The position numbers and the translations under genes are program-made. Positions 14,147 to 17,679 of a stretch of DNA of 17,679 nucleotides are shown here, piece after piece (position 1 is the stretch's first letter; the number at the start of each line of letters is the position of its first letter). The notes below the pieces were generated by a model. The model ran no database searches. It was not told the DNA's origin and saw only the letters and a list, made by a program, of their open reading frames with translations. The stretch covers positions 1 to 17,679 of the forward strand of contig JALDAI010000008.1 in assembly GCA_022729285.1 (NCBI GenBank), in the 5' to 3' direction. This DNA is from Candidatus Nanoanaerosalina archaeon (GTDB taxonomy: Archaea; Nanohalarchaeota; Nanosalinia; Nanosalinales; Nanoanaerosalinaceae).

Positions 14147-15313
14147 TTAATTCTTTTCTAACTCTACTTTTTTAGAGGTGAACCTAAGGCATAATACAGC
14201 TACTGATATTATAATAAATCCTGTTCTAAACCCGGCTAATGGGTCTAGTAAATGGAATAGTATGGCTAAAATAACGAATAATGTGACTCTTCCTCCTGCT
14301 ATAGCGAACTCTCTAAAAGCAAAGTATCCTAGCCTTTCTCCTTCTTTAGCTTTACCAAGGATTCCTGCGAAGATAGGTATCTCTATGTTTCTCATAGATA
14401 CTCCGTTTAGGAAAGATATAATAAACACTATCATTGGTGTTTGAGTAAATGTAATGGCTAGAGCAGTTAAAATATATAGTATAACGCCGTTATTAAGGAA
14501 TTTATACCGGTTTGTTTTAAACATTTTTTTACCCAAATAAACGCTTATTATAGCTCCTCCTATCTCTCTAAGGCTTCCTACTATACCTAATACCATCGAT
14601 CCTGAAACAAGGTACCCTACATATAATGGCCAAAGCTCAAAGTATCCTGCAAAAGTAAATCCTTGTAGGAAAAATGTTTTGAACTCCACTATTTTTTCCT
14701 TTTTAAAGAAACTGTTCAATGTGTAGTCGTTTTTCTCAAAGTGTTCAAATGAAAAAATGAATGGGATGAATGATGCTCCGATCAATATAATCACGGTTAG
14801 GAACAGTGTGTTAAAACCATAAACTTCTGAAATCCATCCTCCTATATATGGGGAGGCAATTGATGCAAGTATAGGGATAAGAAAGATAGCTCCGGTTTCT
14901 TTATTCCTTTCTTCTTTATTACTGGATTTTGATATCTCGGCGTTCATGCCTATCCAGTACATATTGAAGCTGATACCTCCTATAACAGCAAAAAGGTAAA
15001 TCATAGGGTTGGATGATTCCAATGTTCTCATCAAGTTGTAGAAAACAAGTGTGAAAGGTGATGAAACTAACGCTGTTTTTTTGTATCCTACTGTTGCAGC
15101 AAGTTTTGCGACAGGAAGACTTGTTAAAAGCCCTGTACCGGAGTAAACTGCGAAGAAAACCATAACTGTGGTTAATGAGTTAGTTTTGTTGAAGACATAT
15201 ATGGGTAAAAACACTGATATTAGTGTAAATGCTAGTACAAACAAGAACCTATGAACATACACTTCTTTTATTTCTTCGTGGTCTCTTAGTTGTGTTAATA
15301 TATTTCTGTTCAT
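14147..15313 (-). CDS. MFS transporter, 12 transmembrane helices
   Basis: A 388-residue major facilitator with 12 predicted helices in two sets of six. A charged loop of about 15 residues (FEHFEKNDYTLNSFFKKEKI) lies between them. The loop after helix 2 (AKLAATVGYKKTALV, about 70-84) matches the MFS loop 2-3 pattern in weakened form. Helix 11 contains AFREFAIAGGRVTLF, with a buried Arg-Glu pair likely to matter in transport. The ATG is the only sensible start, preceded by an AT-rich region without a ribosome site. The gene converges on the DUF2892-like gene and diverges from tRNA-His. No neighbour suggests a substrate; a drug or metabolite exporter is the default guess. Confidence 0.83.
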   Translation of the reverse strand: MNRNILTQLRDHEEIKEVYVHRFLFVLAFTLISVFLPIYVFNKTNSLTTVMVFFAVYSGTGLLTSLPVAKLAATVGYKKTALVSSPFTLVFYNLMRTLESSNPMIYLFAVIGGISFNMYWIGMNAEISKSSNKEERNKETGAIFLIPILASIASPYIGGWISEVYGFNTLFLTVIILIGASFIPFIFSFEHFEKNDYTLNSFFKKEKIVEFKTFFLQGFTFAGYFELWPLYVGYLVSGSMVLGIVGSLREIGGAIISVYLGKKMFKTNRYKFLNNGVILYILTALAITFTQTPMIVFIISFLNGVSMRNIEIPIFAGILGKAKEGERLGYFAFREFAIAGGRVTLFVILAILFHLLDPLAGFRTGFIIISVAVLCLRFTSKKVELEKN

Positions 15314-15450
15314 TTATTATGTGTTAATAATTCTTTTACAGTAGTTTTAACTCTTTGCTTACCTTCTTTAGCTTTTAAAATATACCTTAGGATAAAGGGT
15401 TGGTTTATTTAAGCTTTTTTTCCAAATAATAATTTACAGTTAATTTTTAT

Positions 15451-15524
15451 GGCGAGGGTAGGTTAGTGGCTTATACTGCTGGACTGTGGCTCCGGTGACG
15501 CGGGTTCGAATCCCGCCCCTTGCC
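15451..15524 (+). tRNA. tRNA-His (anticodon GUG) with encoded G-1
   Basis: With G-1 at 15451 and C73 at 15524, the acceptor arms GCGAGGG and CCCTTGC pair (one G-U) and T8 falls in the right place. The anticodon stem CTGGA/TCCGG encloses CTGTGGC (anticodon GTG). The T arm GCGGGTTCGAATCCCGC is intact. G-1 opposite C73 is the histidine identity element. CCA is not encoded. The D stem is slightly irregular. Confidence 0.92.
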
Positions 15525-15528
15525 CTTT

Positions 15529-17028
15529 ATGTCGGATTTATGTGTTGTTCAAACGCCTTTTGTTTCTAAAAATAGTTTATTTAGTCATGGTACAGGTGTT
15601 TTGAATACTTATTTAAACGAACAAAATATTTCTTTTAGGCTAATAAATCTTAACATTTTTTTCAAAAAGTCTATATACGGCCCTGGTTATAATCTTGAAA
15701 AAGTTTTTTCTAAAGAAAACTGTTTATCTTATTTAACAGATAAAAATATTTTTTTAGAACAGTTCTTATCTAAGATTGTAGAAAAGAATGGGTTAAACGG
15801 TTATTCTACTTACTTTTTCTCAGTAAGTTCAAGTTACAACCTGTTGACGGTATACTGTTTAGCTAAATACCTTAAAGAAAAAAATAAAGACATTACTATT
15901 GTACTTGGAGGTCCTTATTTATCTAAAAAAGGGAATGAAAACCATTTTAAAGCTCTTGAACTTCCGTATATTGATTTCATATTCAACGGAGATATAGAAG
16001 GAGTGGATCTACCGAAAGACCTTTCTTCAGATAATCTAAAAGAGGTTGAAGGATTTTGTTACAGTTATGAAGACGAAATAATTATCAAAAACAGGGTTGA
16101 GGTAAGTATTGAAGAAGAATCTGTTCCAACTTATCCTAAATACTTTGTTGATGAAGCGAGGAAGAGTTCTTTGAAAAACGATTTTATCCCTATATACCGT
16201 CTAAGTAAAGACTGTCCTAACAACTGTGTTTTTTGTAACTTCGAATTAGGGTGTAGTTATAAATCGCTTGAAAAAGTCTATGAAGATATAAAATTTTTAA
16301 AGGAAGAGTACTCAACTGATAAAATCTATTTTGCTGATGCAAATCTAATGAGTAACCCGGATTATTTGTTTGAACTTTCACAAAAATTAGGTGAGTTAAA
16401 CATTTACTGGGGTGGTATGACAGGGTTTATTGATGTTGATGAAAACTATGTCTCTACTTTAAAACAAAATGGGTGTAAGTTTTTGGCGACCGGATTAGAA
16501 TCTGGTAGTACTAAAATTTTGAGAGATATGAGAAAACCTGTTAAAAAGGAAACAATGTCTGATTTTATTTCAAAACTTACTGAAAACGGTATAAAAAGTT
16601 ATAATCATCTGATAGCTGGGTTTCCTACTGAGGATTATACTTCTCTTAATGAAACAAAAAAGTTTCTTAGGGATAACTTTAAACATATATTTGATATCAG
16701 TATAAACATTTTTTCTCTGTTTAAGGATACGGAGGTATATAGAAACCCTGAGAAATTTGGTATCGTGATTGAAGAAGAAAATGTAGAGAAATCAAAAGAA
16801 GCTATTCTAAAATCAGCTAATGTTAGTATACCTTATAGATTAAAAGGTAAAACAGTTAAAGAAACTAATATTATAAAGAAAAAAATGTATAACTCCTTGT
16901 TTTATCGGTTTAAACCTATTGCGATGATTAATAAATCCAATAGTTTTAATTTAAAAGAATCCTTTGAATATTTCCTAAAGAAACCAAGATTAAGGTTTAA
17001 AAACGAGTTAACCGAACTATATTATTAA
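15529..17028 (+). CDS. B12-binding-domain radical SAM protein
   Basis: A 499-residue protein. The N-terminal Rossmann-like domain (about 1-180) begins with the beta strand LCVVQTP and carries IVLGGPYLS (124-132), typical of the cobalamin-binding domain of class B radical SAM enzymes. The DxHxxG base-off motif is missing, as in many members. The radical SAM core has CPNNCVFC (Cys229, Cys233, Cys236) for the 4Fe-4S cluster, then FADANLMSNP and GLESGSTKILRDMRK, as in BchE/HemN-like relatives. A C-terminal domain of about 100 basic residues follows. Such enzymes often methylate or rearrange lipids, cofactors or natural products; the substrate here is unknown. The ATG at 15529 begins only four bases after the tRNA-His 3' end. 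An in-frame TTG inside the tRNA is not credible. Confidence 0.87.
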   Translation: MSDLCVVQTPFVSKNSLFSHGTGVLNTYLNEQNISFRLINLNIFFKKSIYGPGYNLEKVFSKENCLSYLTDKNIFLEQFLSKIVEKNGLNGYSTYFFSVSSSYNLLTVYCLAKYLKEKNKDITIVLGGPYLSKKGNENHFKALELPYIDFIFNGDIEGVDLPKDLSSDNLKEVEGFCYSYEDEIIIKNRVEVSIEEESVPTYPKYFVDEARKSSLKNDFIPIYRLSKDCPNNCVFCNFELGCSYKSLEKVYEDIKFLKEEYSTDKIYFADANLMSNPDYLFELSQKLGELNIYWGGMTGFIDVDENYVSTLKQNGCKFLATGLESGSTKILRDMRKPVKKETMSDFISKLTENGIKSYNHLIAGFPTEDYTSLNETKKFLRDNFKHIFDISINIFSLFKDTEVYRNPEKFGIVIEEENVEKSKEAILKSANVSIPYRLKGKTVKETNIIKKKMYNSLFYRFKPIAMINKSNSFNLKESFEYFLKKPRLRFKNELTELYY

Positions 17029-17052
17029 AAATAAAAGAAGAAGAGTTGGGAG

Positions 17053-17060
17053 AAAAAAAA
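17053..17060 (-). terminator. T8 terminator of the right-edge gene
   Basis: Eight T on the minus strand, five bases after the TAG stop codon at 17066. Flanking GTTAGG and CTCCCAAC can pair imperfectly. The plus-strand gene converging here ends with purine-rich sequence and no T run. Confidence 0.45.
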
Positions 17061-17065
17061 CCTAA

Positions 17066-17679
17066 CTACCTCCTTATGTCAACTTCATAGGATTCAAGTC
17101 TTGGTGACTCTACTTCTTCATTATCCCTGATTAATTGTAAAGCTAGTTCAAAGTTAGCTTTTCCTTCTATCTCTGAAATATCAACTATATTGATCCCTCC
17201 TGTAAGGTTGTATCTCCAATCTTCGAAGTACTCATAATCATCGCCTTGTTGAAGGTTTGAGTCACGAATCACAACATATGAATCATGGATTTCCTCATCA
17301 AAGTTCGATATCTCTACTCTAAGCTCTTCACCATGATAAGTCTGTGAAATCCCTATACCTCTAAGGAAAAAGCCAGCTGTTCCATCTTCAGCTATTTCCA
17401 CATGATTGTCAACTGTTTGGACACCATTCAGATTAATTTCTTGATCTCTAAAAGGCTCTTCGTTTTCATATGTTACTGTTTGATACACTTGTTCAGGCCC
17501 TCCATAGTCTTCATCATCTTCAGGATACTCTTCTTGATCTTCTTCACCGTTCTCAACTTCATCTACTCCGTTATCAGCCTGTTCTTGATCATCGGTTTCT
17601 CCTGGTACTTCTTCAAAATCTCCTTCCCCTTCTGTTTCTTGAAATACTGCGTTATATGAAAAATATAGTCCGGTTGTTA
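17066..17679 (-). CDS. Exported acidic protein, partial (5' end beyond window)
   Basis: The frame is open to the window edge; the GTG at 17488 is internal, not the start. The 204 or so visible residues begin with TTGLYFSYNAVFQE, which looks like the end of a membrane or signal segment. A linker of about 45 residues follows, very rich in Asp, Glu, Gly and Pro. The C-terminal domain (about 140 residues) is beta-rich. Its last part, ELALQLIRDNEEVESPRLESYEVDIRR within about the final 35 residues, resembles the closing strands of jelly-roll or laminin-G-like domains in surface proteins ('tP-L-sy-vd' pattern). It is likely a cell-surface or secreted protein. The family is not identified. Confidence 0.72.
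   Translation of the reverse strand, partial: TTGLYFSYNAVFQETEGEGDFEEVPGETDDQEQADNGVDEVENGEEDQEEYPEDDEDYGGPEQVYQTVTYENEEPFRDQEINLNGVQTVDNHVEIAEDGTAGFFLRGIGISQTYHGEELRVEISNFDEEIHDSYVVIRDSNLQQGDDYEYFEDWRYNLTGGINIVDISEIEGKANFELALQLIRDNEEVESPRLESYEVDIRR

Noticed and set aside
7808..15524. Integration of a mobile element at one of the three tRNA genes
   Set aside because: I saw no direct repeat of a tRNA 3' end, no integrase and no phage or plasmid genes nearby.
17402..17659. Plus-strand 85-codon hydrophobic frame at the right edge
   Set aside because: It is the complement of the Asp/Glu-rich linker of the minus-strand gene; Phe/Ile/Leu runs are the expected artefact.
1..17679. A bacterial origin for the window, suggested by the transglycosylases and LysM domains
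   Set aside because: TATA boxes at fixed distance, half-size MgtE pairs, the PhoU/RCK_C protein, CARDB exoprotein and TreT favour an archaeon. A lineage with mixed traits is not fully excluded.
1..17679. CRISPR array or insertion sequence
   Set aside because: No regularly spaced direct repeats, transposase frames or terminal inverted repeats were seen.

Overview
The window looks like a chromosomal segment of an AT-rich archaeon. The evidence is TATA boxes about 26 bases upstream of several first-gene starts (leaderless transcription), GGTG/GGAGG-type ribosome sites inside operons, three tRNA genes without an encoded CCA, and typically archaeal families: TreT, CARDB-type exoproteins beside RND genes, paired half-length MgtE permeases, and a PhoU/RCK_C tandem protein. 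The soluble and exposed proteins are strongly acidic, which fits a salt-adapted lineage (inference). A DPANN or nanohaloarchaeal-like affiliation is possible but cannot be fixed from this sequence.

Layout. Left edge, minus strand: trehalose synthase TreT (its C-terminus runs off the window), a small unknown acidic protein, and a membrane-anchored lytic transglycosylase with a LysM domain. A divergent promoter region follows, with two palindromes. Then comes a plus-strand operon: a signal-peptide CARDB exoprotein, two half-size RND/MMPL transporter subunits (the second carrying a roughly 235-residue coiled-coil-like insert), and a PadR-family regulator. Next are tRNA-Leu(CAA) on the minus strand, a translationally overlapping metallophosphoesterase-cupin pair, a second transglycosylase-LysM paralogue, tRNA-Ala(GGC), an unknown minus-strand gene whose end may be frameshifted, and a 280-base gap with a hairpin and a possible upstream ORF. 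Then come two overlapping MgtE-like half permeases, a PhoU/RCK_C protein, a DUF2892-like small membrane protein with a clear palindromic terminator, a convergent MFS transporter, tRNA-His(GUG) followed four bases later by a B12-binding radical SAM protein, and an exported acidic protein running off the right edge.

How the genes may work together. The most notable theme is two divergent paralogues of a murein-hydrolase fold in an organism that should have no murein. They flank an envelope-export operon with its own regulator, which suggests exported enzymes aimed at neighbouring bacteria or at an envelope polymer. A second theme is ion and osmotic balance: TreT for trehalose, and the MgtE pair with an RCK_C regulatory protein. 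No mobile element, CRISPR array or integrase was seen.
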